64,000 bases of DNA, taken from contig NZ_JAAVUR010000006.1 in the NCBI RefSeq assembly GCF_018449545.1, positions 1 to 64,000 of the forward strand, given 5' to 3'. The notes beneath the pieces were generated by a model, which saw nothing but the letters and a program-made list of their open reading frames with translations, was not told the origin of the DNA and made no database searches. Position numbers and translations under genes: made by a program. Below, piece by piece: positions 53,841 through 64,000 of the stretch (positions within the stretch are counted from its first letter, which is position 1; every line of letters starts with the position of its first letter). The DNA is from Granulicella sp. dw_53 (GTDB taxonomy: Bacteria > Acidobacteriota > Terriglobia > Terriglobales > Acidobacteriaceae).

Positions 53841-56800
53841 ATGACAGAATTGCTGGAGTCCACCTTCGAGACGATTTGGGACGATGGAACATTTGTCCTA
53901 TCGCACGCGAGCCTACAAGAGGGTCAGGTTCCAATCCTGGCGATCAGTTCGACACATGTGCAATCGACGCCGGGAAGCGTCGCTCAGCTTGAGCATGCAT
54001 ATGCTTTGCGTGAGGAATTAGATTCCGCATACGCCGCGCGCCCCTTCGAATTGGTCTCTCATCAGGGCAAGTTGACACTACGGATGGAGCATCCCGGCGG
54101 AGAGCTTCTCGCCGCCATGCTCGGAAGCCCATGGGAGTTGGAACAGTTTCTTCGTGTCGCCATTGGTCTTGCAGCATCTCTCAGTCTCCTCCACGAGCGC
54201 GGGATCGTCCACAAAGACATCAAGCCGACGAACATCCTGGTAAACAAAGAGACGGGCGAAGCGTGGCTGATGGGCTTCGGAGTTGCATCGCGTCTCGCGC
54301 GTGAGAGACCGGCCTCTGGGCCTCCGTCGATCATGGTCGGAACGCTTCCATATATGGCGCCAGAGCAGACCGGGCGCATGAACCGGTCGATCGATTCGCG
54401 GAGCGATCTCTATTCCTTCGGAATAACGCTGTATGAGATGCTCACGGGGGTACTGCCATTTACGGCCTCCGATCCAATGGAATGGATCCACTGTCACGTT
54501 GCGAGGCCTCCAGTGCCAATAAGCGAGAGAGTGGATGGAGTCCCCGTTGCCGTCTCCGCGATTTTATCGAAGCTGATGTCTAAGAACGCCGAGGACCGAT
54601 ATCAGACCGCTACGGGCGTCGAGAAGGATCTACAGAGATGTCTCGACGAATGGAGGTCACGAGGAAACATCGCCCCCTTTCCACTTGGCACAGAGGACGT
54701 CTCAAGCCGCCTCCTGATTCCGGAGAGACTCTACGGTCGCGAGTCTCAGGTAAACCTACTCATCTCCGCCTTCGACCGCGTCTTTAATTCCGGCACACCG
54801 CGGCTTGTACTCGTCTCGGGCTACTCCGGCATCGGCAAATCTGCTGTAGTGAACGAGCTGCAAAAGACACTGATCTCACCGCACAGCCTCTTCGCCTCCG
54901 GCAAGGTCGACCAACACAAACGCGACATCCCCTACGCCACACTGGCCCACGCACTCCGGCCCCTTGTCCTCCGCATCCTTGGTCAGAGCGATACAGAACT
55001 CGCGCGCTGGCGCTCTTTGTTCCAGGAAGCCGTGGGAATGAATGGCCAACTCATCGTGAATCTCATTCCTGAAGTCGAGCTCGTCGTTGGGAAGCAGCCA
55101 CCGATTGTGGACCTCCAGCTCCGCGACTCGCAGAACCGCTTCAAGACGGTACTCCGCAGATTCCTTTGCGTTTTTGCCCAGCGGGAACATCCCCTTGCGC
55201 TCTTCCTCGACGACCTGCAGTGGTTGGATACTGCAACCCTTGAGCTGCTGCAACATCTACTAACGGAACCTGAGATACGATATTTTCTATTGATCGGCGC
55301 GTATCGGAGCAACGAGGTCAGTTCCACCCATCCTCTTACGAGGACTCTACAGGCAATCCGCAAGGCTGAAGTTGGAATGGATGAGATTACATTGGCCGCC
55401 CTTCCTCTCGACGATATTGGCAGACTCGTAGCCGACACACTACATTGCAAGCGCGAACATGCAGAGTCCCTCACCGAGCTTGTATACGAGAAGACCGGGG
55501 GCAATCCATTCTTCGCTTTGCAGTTTCTCAGTACCTTGACCGAACAGAAGCTCATCGTGTTTGACGTCAAAGCAGCGGTCTGGACCTGGAATCTCGAACG
55601 CATCCGCGCTAAGAGCCATACCGACAATATCGTCGAACTGATGATCGACAAACTGAATCGTCTGTCTGGAGCCACGCGGGAGGTCCTGAAGCAACTCGCA
55701 TCCCTGGGGAACAGTGCAGACACATCGACGCTGGCGATAGTTCACGGGGTATCGGAGGACGAGATTCACTCGGCACTCTGGGAAGCCGTGAACCTCGGAC
55801 TCGTCTTCGGTCAAGATGGCGCGATCTACACATTCCTGCATGACCGGATCCAGGAGGCAGCGTACGCACTTGTCCCGGAAGAGGAGCGCGCCGCAGTCCA
55901 TCTCCGGATCGGCAGATTACTCGCTGCGAACATTCCATTGGAGAAGCGCGAGGAGATGGCCTTCGAGATTGTGAATCAGTTTAACCGCGGCGCCGTTTTG
56001 ATCTCATCGAAAGGGGAGCGCGAGCAGGTCGCCGAACTCAACCTAGCTGCGGCGAACCGTGCCAGGACAGCGACAGACTACGCCTCATCGCTCATCTACC
56101 TCGCCACTGCCAAGTCGCTGTTGCCGCAGGACCACTGGGAGAGCTGTTACTCACTTACCTATGCAATAGAACTCAGCCAAGCTGAGTGCGAATTCCTGAC
56201 CGGCGAGATAGCCGCCGCGGAAGAAAGGCTATCGACGTTAGCAGGGCATGCAGCCTCCCTGGCCGACAAAGCCGCTGTGACACGCTTGCGCGTGGCGATC
56301 TACACGACGTTAGACCAATCGGATCGTGCATTGGAGATCGGCCTCGAGTACCTGCGCAATGTCGACATCGAATGGTCCGCGCATCCGACGGACACAGAAG
56401 TTGAGCTCGAATGGGAGCAGATGCGACACCTGCTCGGAAGACGCACCGTTGAAGAGCTGATCGATCTTCCATGGATGAGCGATCCAGTTTGGCGTGCAAC
56501 GATGGACGTCCTCGTAGAGCTCGCACCTCCGGCACGATTCACGGACGGAAATCTGCACCATCTTCTTCTTCTTCGCATGACGAATCTCAGCCTGGAATAC
56601 GGCAACAGCGACGGATCATGCTACGCCTATGTCTGTCTCACCATTGTTCTGGGGTACCGGTTCAACGACTATCAAACAGGGTTCCGCTTTGGCAGGCTCG
56701 GCGTCGACCTGGTAGACAGCCGCGGCTTGGATCGCTTCAAAGCGCGTGTCTACATGTGCTTCGGCCTCCTGATGCCGTGGACGAAACACACGTCATCCGC

Positions 56801-59654
56801 TCAAGAGTGGATGCGCCGCAGCTTCACAACAGCCAACGGTATGGGCGACCTGACCTACGCTGCCTATAGCGTGAAAAATCTGATCACGAACCTCTTCGTC
56901 TCCGGAGTTCCATTAGGCGAGCTTCTGCAGGAAGCGGAGGACGGTCTCGCCTTCTCCCGCAAGGCAAAGTTCGGTCTCGTCATCGACAGCTTCATGGGAC
57001 AGCTCACGCTGATCCGCGCACTTCGCGGGCAAACAGATCTCGTCGTCGACAGCGACGATGAGACGGACAATGTTAGGTACGGACAACACCCGGCCGCAAA
57101 GTCGCACCTGTCTTTTCCCGCCTGTTGCTTCTGGATTCACAAGCTGCAAACGCGCTTCTTTGCGGGAGACTACGCAGGTGCAATCGAAGCAGCGATCAAA
57201 GCACAGGATCTTCTCTGGGCGGCGAAGTCCTTCCTGGAAGAGGCGGAATATCACTTCTATGCTGCACTGGCGCGGACCGCGGCATGGTACACGACACACG
57301 ACGATCGACGGCGCGAGCACACCGAAGCGCTCCTCAGCCATCACAAACAGCTTGTTGTATGGGCGAAGAACAGCCCGGAGAACTTCGCAAACCGCGCAAC
57401 GCTCGTTGCCGCTGAGATCGCACGCATTGAAGACAGAACATCGGATGCAGAAGAACTCTACGCGCTGGCCATTCGGCTGGCACAGGAACAAGGCTTTATT
57501 CAAAACGAAGCATTGGCGAACGAACTCGCATCCCGGTTCTACGACACGCGTGGCCTGGCAACGATCTCTCATGCTTACCTGCGCAACGCGCGGAATTGCT
57601 ATCTCCTCTGGGGCGCCGATGGTAAAGTGCAACAATTGGACCGGCTTCATCCGCACCTCCGAGAAGAATCAACGGCGCTGGATGCTACGTCGACGATCGG
57701 AACGCCAGTCGAACACTTGGATCTCGCAACCGTCATCAAAGTCTCCCAGGCGCTATCCGGCGAGATCGTCCTCGAGAAACTGATCCAGACACTCATGAGG
57801 AGTGTGGTCGAACACGCCGGCGCGGAACGAGCCCTCCTGATCATTCCGCAAGGCGATACACGGCGGATCGAAGCAGAGGCTACGACCAGCAGGGAGGGAA
57901 TCACCGTCCGTCTGGTCGGAAAAGCCGTGACGTCTTCAGACCTCCCCGAATCCATCCTGAAGTATGTCGTTCGAACTCAGGAGACCGTGATCCTGGATGA
58001 CGCATTAGCCGCGAACCTCTTCTCCTCCGACAGCTATATCGCGCAAAGGCGCGTACGCTCCATCCTCTGTCTGCCACTGATCAAACAAGCCATGGTCGTG
58101 GGTATATTGCATCTGGAGAGCTCCACCACATCCTATGCATTCACTCCGGATCGGATTGAAGTCCTGAAACTCTTGACCTCGCAGGCTGCTATCTCCATAG
58201 AAAACGCACGGCTCTATACCGACCTGCAGGCATCGGAGGACCGTCTGCGTCTTGCGATCGACACTATCCCCGCGATGGTTTGGAGCAATTCAGCGGATGG
58301 CTCTGTTAAGTTCATCAATCGACGCTGGCAGGAATATACCGGCCTGCTGGACGGTCAGGCACTTGGAAAAGGCTGGCTTGCTGCAATTCATCCCGATGAC
58401 GTTGCGGGAGCGGCTGAGATCCGGCGTCAGGGTCTTGCCACCGGAACGTCCTATGAGTTTGAGGCCCGCATTCGCCGTGCCGACGGAGTGTATCGCTGCT
58501 TCTTGGTCCGCCTCTTTCCGTTGCGCGATGACACGGGAAATATTGTGGGATGGTATGGAAGCAACGCCGATATTGAAGACCGCAGACGAGCAGAAGAAGC
58601 ACTCCAGATAGCCTTCGAAGAGATCAAGGAGCTTAAGGATGAACTCTACAGAGAGAACATAGCTCTCAAAGAAGAGATCGAACAATCCTCCATGTTCGAA
58701 GAGATCGTCGGCTCCTCTCCCGCGTTGGAGACCGTACTCAACCGTGTCTCCAAGGTTGCGCCCACCGACTCGACAGTCCTTATCACGGGCGAGACCGGTA
58801 CCGGTAAAGAGCTCATCGCGCGCGCCATCCATAAGGCCTCGCTTCGCTCTCAGCGTCCCTTTGTAAGCGTAAACTGCGCGGCGATTCCCCAGGCACTGAT
58901 CGCATCGGAGTTGTTTGGCCATGAAAAGGGCGCCTTCACCGGCGCTCAACAACGGCGCCTTGGACGCTTTGAACTGGCCGATGGAGGCACGGTCTTTCTC
59001 GATGAGATTGGTGAACTTCCATTGGAGACGCAGATTGCGCTTCTGCGAGTTCTGCAAGAGCGGGAATTTGAACGGGTCGGCGGAAATAGGCTCATTCGAA
59101 CCGATGTAAGAGTGATCACCGCCACCAACCGCGACTTACAGGCCGCTATTGCCGATGGCACATTTCGCAGCGACTTCTTCTATCGCCTCAACGTATTTCC
59201 AATTGAGCTTCCTCCACTGCGCGAGCGCAAGGAAGACATCCCCATGCTGGTCGAATCCTTTATCGATCGTTTTGCGAGGAAGGCAGGAAAAAAGATTCGC
59301 AGGATAAGAAAGACGACCATGGACCGGTTGATGTCTTACTCCTGGCCGGGAAACATCCGTGAACTACAGAATGTGATCGAGCGCTCGGTAATTATCTGTG
59401 AGACGGAAGACTTCACAGTCGATGAAAGCTGGCTCGATAGCAACTCCGATCCGGCCCCACAAACAGATCACCCTGTAATTCAGATCCCCACAGACCTCAG
59501 CGAAAAAGAGCTCATCGAAGCCGCCTTGGCTGCGAGCGAAGGTCGAGTATCAGGACCTTCAGGCGCCGCAATCAGGCTGAATATGCCGGCATCGACCCTC
59601 GACTACAAGATCCGGAATCTCAAAATAGATAAGTATCGCTTCAAGCCCGAGTAA
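53841..59654 (+). CDS. Pseudokinase/AAA/GAF/PAS/sigma-54 activator, giant regulator
   Basis: A 1937-residue cytoplasmic signalling protein. Residues 1-260: Ser/Thr kinase fold with [10 protein letters not shown] (H124-L133) but GFG (145-147) where DFG is expected, and no VAIK lysine or glycine-rich loop seen in the N-lobe, so catalysis is doubtful. About 300-640: AAA ATPase with Walker A GYSGIGKS (327-334) and [10 protein letters not shown]. About 640-1290: helical repeat-like region. 1293-1460: GAF. 1464-1585: PAS. 1610-1860: sigma-54 interaction domain with [14 protein letters not shown] (near 1697) and FLDEIGEL. 1888-1937: FIS-type HTH. GAFTGA shows it can contact sigma-54. The same head and ATPase occur in long histidine kinases of many bacteria; here the output is transcriptional. 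Confidence 0.9.
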   Translation: MTELLESTFETIWDDGTFVLSHASLQEGQVPILAISSTHVQSTPGSVAQLEHAYALREELDSAYAARPFELVSHQGKLTLRMEHPGGELLAAMLGSPWELEQFLRVAIGLAASLSLLHERGIVHKDIKPTNILVNKETGEAWLMGFGVASRLARERPASGPPSIMVGTLPYMAPEQTGRMNRSIDSRSDLYSFGITLYEMLTGVLPFTASDPMEWIHCHVARPPVPISERVDGVPVAVSAILSKLMSKNAEDRYQTATGVEKDLQRCLDEWRSRGNIAPFPLGTEDVSSRLLIPERLYGRESQVNLLISAFDRVFNSGTPRLVLVSGYSGIGKSAVVNELQKTLISPHSLFASGKVDQHKRDIPYATLAHALRPLVLRILGQSDTELARWRSLFQEAVGMNGQLIVNLIPEVELVVGKQPPIVDLQLRDSQNRFKTVLRRFLCVFAQREHPLALFLDDLQWLDTATLELLQHLLTEPEIRYFLLIGAYRSNEVSSTHPLTRTLQAIRKAEVGMDEITLAALPLDDIGRLVADTLHCKREHAESLTELVYEKTGGNPFFALQFLSTLTEQKLIVFDVKAAVWTWNLERIRAKSHTDNIVELMIDKLNRLSGATREVLKQLASLGNSADTSTLAIVHGVSEDEIHSALWEAVNLGLVFGQDGAIYTFLHDRIQEAAYALVPEEERAAVHLRIGRLLAANIPLEKREEMAFEIVNQFNRGAVLISSKGEREQVAELNLAAANRARTATDYASSLIYLATAKSLLPQDHWESCYSLTYAIELSQAECEFLTGEIAAAEERLSTLAGHAASLADKAAVTRLRVAIYTTLDQSDRALEIGLEYLRNVDIEWSAHPTDTEVELEWEQMRHLLGRRTVEELIDLPWMSDPVWRATMDVLVELAPPARFTDGNLHHLLLLRMTNLSLEYGNSDGSCYAYVCLTIVLGYRFNDYQTGFRFGRLGVDLVDSRGLDRFKARVYMCFGLLMPWTKHTSSAQEWMRRSFTTANGMGDLTYAAYSVKNLITNLFVSGVPLGELLQEAEDGLAFSRKAKFGLVIDSFMGQLTLIRALRGQTDLVVDSDDETDNVRYGQHPAAKSHLSFPACCFWIHKLQTRFFAGDYAGAIEAAIKAQDLLWAAKSFLEEAEYHFYAALARTAAWYTTHDDRRREHTEALLSHHKQLVVWAKNSPENFANRATLVAAEIARIEDRTSDAEELYALAIRLAQEQGFIQNEALANELASRFYDTRGLATISHAYLRNARNCYLLWGADGKVQQLDRLHPHLREESTALDATSTIGTPVEHLDLATVIKVSQALSGEIVLEKLIQTLMRSVVEHAGAERALLIIPQGDTRRIEAEATTSREGITVRLVGKAVTSSDLPESILKYVVRTQETVILDDALAANLFSSDSYIAQRRVRSILCLPLIKQAMVVGILHLESSTTSYAFTPDRIEVLKLLTSQAAISIENARLYTDLQASEDRLRLAIDTIPAMVWSNSADGSVKFINRRWQEYTGLLDGQALGKGWLAAIHPDDVAGAAEIRRQGLATGTSYEFEARIRRADGVYRCFLVRLFPLRDDTGNIVGWYGSNADIEDRRRAEEALQIAFEEIKELKDELYRENIALKEEIEQSSMFEEIVGSSPALETVLNRVSKVAPTDSTVLITGETGTGKELIARAIHKASLRSQRPFVSVNCAAIPQALIASELFGHEKGAFTGAQQRRLGRFELADGGTVFLDEIGELPLETQIALLRVLQEREFERVGGNRLIRTDVRVITATNRDLQAAIADGTFRSDFFYRLNVFPIELPPLRERKEDIPMLVESFIDRFARKAGKKIRRIRKTTMDRLMSYSWPGNIRELQNVIERSVIICETEDFTVDESWLDSNSDPAPQTDHPVIQIPTDLSEKELIEAALAASEGRVSGPSGAAIRLNMPASTLDYKIRNLKIDKYRFKPE

Positions 59655-60062
59655 CTGCACTTATGTGATGCTCAGTACCGAACGTCGCGGCCTAAGTACT
59701 TTGAGCGTGACTAGTACTCGTTCCGGCGATTCTTGATCTCAACCTAGATCCTCTCAGACGGTACAGGCTCAGGAAGCGTTGTATTCATAATGCACCTCTC
59801 ATTTCTATTTAGCTCTATTTGTTACTAGATAAGCCACCTGACTTACTAACTTACAAAAACTAGTCAAAATTGTAGTCTTGCCAACATCGAGCAAGATCTG
59901 CCTAAGACGCCAACGATAGCTTATATACGACGCGCACTTCATTGTTCTTCGCAGACCACGCGCGAACGACTTTCGGCGTCTATTCCAGAACGTCGATAGA
60001 CATCAATAAAAAGACGAATCCAACTTATAGACACTCACAGAGAAGATGCGAGGAGAATTAGC
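59655..60062. other. Intergenic region before the SRPBCC gene
   Basis: 408 bases without a gene. No -24/-12 sigma-54 element was found (no GG-N10-GC with TTGC). AT-rich stretches (59800-59870) could hold an ordinary promoter. The ribosome site GAGGAGAA lies six bases before the SRPBCC start. Confidence 0.5.
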
Positions 60063-60707
60063 ATGGCGACTATGCTGAACGAAAAGCCGAACGCCGAGGA
60101 ACTGCCGTCGACCGGGGCAGCCGGCATGATCCTGGATGGGCGTTACTTACCGCCGCCGGAGGACAAAGACGGAAAGATATGGATCAGGACCTCCGCACTG
60201 ATCCAGGCAGAACCCCAGAACCTGTACGAACTATGGCGAAACGTTGAAGCCGCACCCTCCTGGCAGGAGCAGATAACTCAGGTCATAGCGACCGGGGAAC
60301 GCACTTCGCATTGGGCCATGGAATCGGACGGCAAGACAATCGAGTGGGACGCCGAGATACTGGCAGATGAGCCTGGAAAGCGTATCGCGTGGCATTCCAT
60401 CGGTGGCGACGCGGACACCGCAGGCGAAGTCATCTTTGAAGTAGCTCCGGGAGGTCACGGCACCATGGTGACGGTCTTGCAGGAGTTCCGTATGGGGAAA
60501 CTAACCAGCGCATGGGAGACCATCGTCGGACGAAACCCCAAGCAGGCAGTCATCGAGAATCTGCGCCACTTCAAAGCACTCGCTGAGACAGGGGAGATAC
60601 CAACCATCCAAGGTCAACCTAACTACGACCGCGGCATGATCGGAAAACTCAAAGCATCGACTTACGGAGAAACAGTTCCAACTCCTTCCGGAACGAACAG
60701 TCTCTAA
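60063..60707 (+). CDS. SRPBCC-family (START/cyclase-like) protein
   Basis: A 214-residue protein with a central SRPBCC fold: [20 protein letters not shown] (first strand and helix), [33 protein letters not shown] and a C-terminal helix ending [13 protein letters not shown]. These proteins bind hydrophobic ligands in a deep pocket. No signal peptide. ATG 60063 with GAGGAG upstream. The zinc alcohol dehydrogenase follows after 37 bases and may be co-transcribed; the pairing of such a protein with an MDR enzyme is seen in Acidobacteria stress loci, from memory. Ligand unknown. Confidence 0.85.
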   Translation: MATMLNEKPNAEELPSTGAAGMILDGRYLPPPEDKDGKIWIRTSALIQAEPQNLYELWRNVEAAPSWQEQITQVIATGERTSHWAMESDGKTIEWDAEILADEPGKRIAWHSIGGDADTAGEVIFEVAPGGHGTMVTVLQEFRMGKLTSAWETIVGRNPKQAVIENLRHFKALAETGEIPTIQGQPNYDRGMIGKLKASTYGETVPTPSGTNSL

Positions 60708-60744
60708 TCGAGCGGCCCTACCTGAACAAGAACTCGGAGGAACT

Positions 60745-61935
60745 ATGAAAGCTGTATGTTGGATGGGAACAAGTAAGGTCGAGACTCTCACAGTACCGGA
60801 TCCACAGCTCTTGAATCCTCACGATGCAATCATCAAGATCACCCGCACTGCGATCTGTGGCTCTGACTTGCATCTTTACGACGGGTTTATCCCCACGATG
60901 GAAGCTGGGGATGTGTTGGGTCATGAGTTCATGGGAATCGTCGAGGAAGTCGGCAAAGATGTGACGAACCTCCGCCGTGGCGACCGTGTTGTTGTGCCCT
61001 TTACGATCGCATGCGGCTCCTGTCTCTTCTGCAAGAAGAAGCTCTGGGCAGCGTGTGACAATACAAACCCCAACGCTCATCTCGCGGAGGCGTCCTACGG
61101 ATACTCCGGATCCGGACTATTCGGTTACTCCCACATGATGGGTGGTTACGCTGGTGGCCAGGCCCAATACGCACGCGTTCCATTCGCCAACGTCGGACCG
61201 CTCAAGATCGAGAGTGATCTGCCAGACGAGAAGGTTCTCTTTCTATCCGATATCTTCCCAACTGGATATATGGCGGCAGAGAATGCGCAGATCCAGCCAG
61301 GCGACACAGTCGCCGTCTGGGGTTGCGGACCGGTAGGCCAGTTTGCGATCGCGAGCGCCTTCATGCTCGGCGCGGCCAGGGTGATTGCCATCGATCGGTT
61401 TCCCGAAAGACTGCAGATGGCTCGAAGCCTGGGCGCTATCACAGTCGATTACTCCGAAGAGGATGTAAGTGTCTTGACCGCTTTGAAGGATCTCACCGGC
61501 GGTATCGGACCCGACTCATGCATCGATGCCGTTGGATTAGAAGCACACTCATCCCAGTTACAAGGCGTCTACGACAAGGTGAAGTCCGCCTTGATGTTAG
61601 AGACAGATAGACCCAGTGTCCTGCGACAGGCGATTCAGGCAGTGCGTAAAGGTGGAACGCTCTCCATCCCAGGCGTATACGGCGGCCTGCTGGACAAGGT
61701 ACCGTTCGGCTCAGCCTTCGGAAAGGGCATCACGATGAAGATGGGACAGACTAACATGCAGACCTATATGAGGCCTCTGCTGGAGCGGATAGAAAAAGGC
61801 CAGATCGATCCGAGTTACATCATCTCCCACCGCATTACGTTGGAACAGGCGCCGGAGATGTACAAGATTTGGAGAGATAAGAAAGAGACCGTCACAAAGA
61901 TCGTCATCGATCCATGGGCGGAAAACCGCGTATGA
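60745..61935 (+). CDS. Zinc-dependent alcohol dehydrogenase (MDR family)
   Basis: A 396-residue medium-chain dehydrogenase of the type annotated as glutathione-dependent or -independent formaldehyde dehydrogenase. Catalytic zinc ligands C38 and H60-E61 (GHE) are present, the structural zinc loop is [15 protein letters not shown], and the NAD site is [10 protein letters not shown]. The insert [27 protein letters not shown] is typical of this group. Substrate is not fixed by sequence. CGGAGGAA ribosome site before ATG 60745. Follows the SRPBCC gene in the same direction. Confidence 0.92.
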   Translation: MKAVCWMGTSKVETLTVPDPQLLNPHDAIIKITRTAICGSDLHLYDGFIPTMEAGDVLGHEFMGIVEEVGKDVTNLRRGDRVVVPFTIACGSCLFCKKKLWAACDNTNPNAHLAEASYGYSGSGLFGYSHMMGGYAGGQAQYARVPFANVGPLKIESDLPDEKVLFLSDIFPTGYMAAENAQIQPGDTVAVWGCGPVGQFAIASAFMLGAARVIAIDRFPERLQMARSLGAITVDYSEEDVSVLTALKDLTGGIGPDSCIDAVGLEAHSSQLQGVYDKVKSALMLETDRPSVLRQAIQAVRKGGTLSIPGVYGGLLDKVPFGSAFGKGITMKMGQTNMQTYMRPLLERIEKGQIDPSYIISHRITLEQAPEMYKIWRDKKETVTKIVIDPWAENRV

Positions 61936-62005
61936 GGGATGGCAGCATATAGATACGATCCTTAGCTCCAGACATAGGGGGTCGAAGGAAGAGAGGCTTT
62001 CCATT

Positions 62006-62293
62006 GTGTATTACAACTTATCTTTTACTAGAACGTATGAAGGTCTGCTAAGAGTTACCGCCGCGATCGATTCAGCCCAAGAAGAAGCCTTGGCGATCTT
62101 CGAAGACGACAGAGCATTTCTGTCACTCGTCAAACACAGCGGGCTTGGACCTGAAGCTGTGGCCACGGTCGAGAGGGCCGTGGTCATAGCTTTTAGTCCA
62201 TCCGGTCCGCCTACTTACTGCGAGCAACTGCAACTCACAGACCAACAACTCCGATTCCTCCGTCTCGGAATGGCCCTTAAGCTATCAGCATAA
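62006..62293 (+). CDS. Small unknown protein, GTG start
   Basis: A 95-residue protein with alternating acidic and hydrophobic helices (RVTAAIDSAQEEALAIF, DDRAFLSLVKHSGLGPEAV) and no signal peptide or membrane segment. I recognise no family. GTG at 62006 is the only good start, with GAGAGG about ten bases upstream. It sits between the alcohol dehydrogenase and selO in the same direction, so it may be part of the same transcript. The coding frame is plausible rather than certain. Confidence 0.55.
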   Translation: MYYNLSFTRTYEGLLRVTAAIDSAQEEALAIFEDDRAFLSLVKHSGLGPEAVATVERAVVIAFSPSGPPTYCEQLQLTDQQLRFLRLGMALKLSA

Positions 62294-62369
62294 CCAGCTC
62301 AGTAGCAGCCTCTTACGAACCGGAACGAAGCATCTAACCCATGCATACGATAGACACGTAGAATAGATC

Positions 62370-63908
62370 ATGCCTTTCCCACATGCTCCCGCGAGCACGT
62401 CTTCCATCACCTCCGGCCCCCATCCAATCCGCTTCAACTTCGAAAACACCTACGCCCGCTTGCCGGAGCGCTTCTACTCCCGCCTCAATCCGACGGCCGT
62501 CCCGACCCCACGCCTGATCAAGGTAAATGTAGAACTAGCCCGAGCCCTGGGGCTGGATCCTGAAGCTCTTGCAAGCCCAGAGGGCGTGCAGGTCCTGTCC
62601 GGCAACCGCCTAGCCGAGGGGTCCGAGCCTCTGGCCATGGCCTACGCCGGACATCAGTTCGGGTACTTCGTGCCTCAGCTCGGCGATGGCCGCGCCAACC
62701 TGCTCGGAGAGGTGGTTGGATCTAACGGCCTGCGCTACGACATCCAGCTCAAAGGCTCCGGCCCTACCCCCTTCTCCCGCCGCGGCGACGGCAGAGCCTC
62801 GCTTGGTCCAGTCCTGCGCGAGTACATCGTAAGCGAGGCCATGGCGGCACTCGGCGTCCCAACAACGCGTGCCCTGGCCGCGGTCACCACCGGCGAAGAG
62901 GTCCTGCGCGAAGAGGCCTTTCCCGGAGCCATTCTGACCCGTGTCGCAGCGAGCCACCTGCGCGTGGGCACCTTCCAGTACTTCTCCGCACAGGACGATG
63001 TAGAAGGGACGCGCATACTCGCGGACTACGCCATCGCCCGCCACTACCCTGGCGCGGCACACACGAAGCATCCATACCGGGCTCTGCTGGACGGCGTGAT
63101 CGCCCGGCACGCGGCACTGGTCGCACAATGGATGCTCCTTGGCTTCGTTCACGGCGTGATGAACACCGACAACACCTCCATCTCCGGCGAGACCATCGAC
63201 TACGGCCCTTGCGCCTTCATGGAGAACTACGATCCCAACACGGTCTTCAGCTCGATCGACCATCAAGAACGCTACGCCTATAGCAACCAACCCCGCGTCG
63301 CGCTTTGGAACCTGACCCGCCTCGCCGAGACATTGCTACCCGTCTTCGCGCAGGAACTGGGCGACGAAGCGTCCGCACTAGCCTCAGCCAAAGAAGCGCT
63401 CGCTGCCTTCACTCCCCAATTCGAAGCAGCTCGCCTCGCCGGTCTGCGCCGCAAACTTGGCCTCGTCACCGAGCGCAAAGAAGATGCGGCACTGGCAGAG
63501 GACCTCCTGAATCGCATGGCCGCCAACCGCGCCGACTTCACCTTAACCTTCCGCCGCCTCTGCGGCGCAGCGGCAGGACCAGAAGGAGACAAAGAAGTTC
63601 GCACCCTCTTCTCCGACCCAGGCGCCTATGATGCATGGGCCACTGGATGGCGCAGACGCTTGGAAGAAGAGCCCATCGCCTCGGCACAACGCGCCGCAAC
63701 AATGCGCATGGCAAACCCTGCCTTCATCCCCCGCAACCACATGGTAGAGGCAGCGCTCGACGCCGCCGTCGAGCAACAAAATCTTCAGCCATTCGAAGAC
63801 TTACTGGACGTAGTGTCGCGTCCCTACGAGGACAGGCCAAATCTGGAGCGGTACACCAAACCAGCCCGCCCCGAAGAGCGCGTCAACCATACCTTCTGCG
63901 GAACATAA
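62370..63908 (+). CDS. selO: Protein adenylyltransferase SelO (YdiU)
   Basis: A 512-residue pseudokinase-fold enzyme that transfers AMP to Ser, Thr or Tyr of proteins, tied to oxidative stress in bacteria and mitochondria. SelO motifs are clear: [48 protein letters not shown], and [21 protein letters not shown] with the catalytic Asp. The C-terminus is FCGT, with Cys where eukaryotic SelO has selenocysteine. ATG 62370 is chosen. No regulator is adjacent. Confidence 0.96.
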   Translation: MPFPHAPASTSSITSGPHPIRFNFENTYARLPERFYSRLNPTAVPTPRLIKVNVELARALGLDPEALASPEGVQVLSGNRLAEGSEPLAMAYAGHQFGYFVPQLGDGRANLLGEVVGSNGLRYDIQLKGSGPTPFSRRGDGRASLGPVLREYIVSEAMAALGVPTTRALAAVTTGEEVLREEAFPGAILTRVAASHLRVGTFQYFSAQDDVEGTRILADYAIARHYPGAAHTKHPYRALLDGVIARHAALVAQWMLLGFVHGVMNTDNTSISGETIDYGPCAFMENYDPNTVFSSIDHQERYAYSNQPRVALWNLTRLAETLLPVFAQELGDEASALASAKEALAAFTPQFEAARLAGLRRKLGLVTERKEDAALAEDLLNRMAANRADFTLTFRRLCGAAAGPEGDKEVRTLFSDPGAYDAWATGWRRRLEEEPIASAQRAATMRMANPAFIPRNHMVEAALDAAVEQQNLQPFEDLLDVVSRPYEDRPNLERYTKPARPEERVNHTFCGT

Positions 63909-64000
63909 GTGCCGGGAAGGTAGAACCACGCAAACCTTCTTCTCTTCAAAAAACTACCCGGTGCTGCGTCTCAACAGCACAACCCTGATACATCGGAACG

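Noticed and set aside
1..64000. CRISPR array, insertion sequence, prophage or integrase
   Set aside because: No regularly spaced repeats, transposase or phage-type genes were found on either strand.

Overview
The window looks like a chromosomal segment of an acidobacterium of the class Terriglobia (Granulicella, Edaphobacter or Terriglobus type). The reasons are the family content: three very large TonB-dependent receptors that begin with a carboxypeptidase-regulatory-like domain and have no SusD partner, a PadR regulator next to an ADOP-type permease, winged-helix proteins fused to TolB-like modules, many secreted glycoside hydrolases, and a GC-rich, C-ending codon style. The assignment is inference from family content; no 16S or other marker gene lies in the window.

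Layout. 0-5 kb: a leftward run dacB, a small c-type cytochrome lipoprotein, a four-helix membrane protein and lipA, ending at a hairpin inside a dispersed repeat; folP diverges from dacB. 5-9.4 kb: a secreted unknown protein, a divergent HxlR/SDR pair, a small very acidic protein and rmuC. 9.5-15.8 kb: a polysaccharide deacetylase, a zinc-ribbon protein, a winged-helix/TolB-like regulator, a CPA1 Na+/H+ antiporter, an HD hydrolase and a short membrane protein that seems to lack its family N-terminus. 15.76-16.1 kb: a second copy of the dispersed repeat. 16.4-18 kb: acpP and fabF, with a strong terminator. 18-21.1 kb: ADOP permease and PadR regulator. 21.3-26.3 kb: a four-gene tripartite efflux operon that matches MdtNOP plus YtcA of E. 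coli. 26.8-28.1 kb: coaBC.

28-53 kb is a polysaccharide-use region: TonB receptor / GH2; GH13 / TonB receptor / winged-helix beta-propeller regulator / GH31; TonB receptor / GH39 / COG5368 (GH144-like) hydrolase; then a secreted TIGR03118 protein. Receptors are expected to import oligosaccharides through the outer membrane while the exported hydrolases trim side chains (glucuronide, alpha-glucoside, beta-xyloside, beta-glucan).

53.8-64 kb: a 1937-residue signalling protein (degenerate kinase, AAA ATPase, GAF, PAS, sigma-54 activator, FIS-type HTH), followed by an SRPBCC protein, a zinc alcohol dehydrogenase, a small unknown protein and selO. This stretch has more even codon use than the glycosidase region.

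The items most worth follow-up are the dispersed structured repeat (two diverged copies with different stem sequences but the same architecture), the pseudokinase-headed sigma-54 activator, the palindrome in front of the efflux operon, the duplicated box in front of padR, and the receptor/regulator/hydrolase modules. No tRNA, rRNA, CRISPR array, insertion sequence or prophage was recognised.
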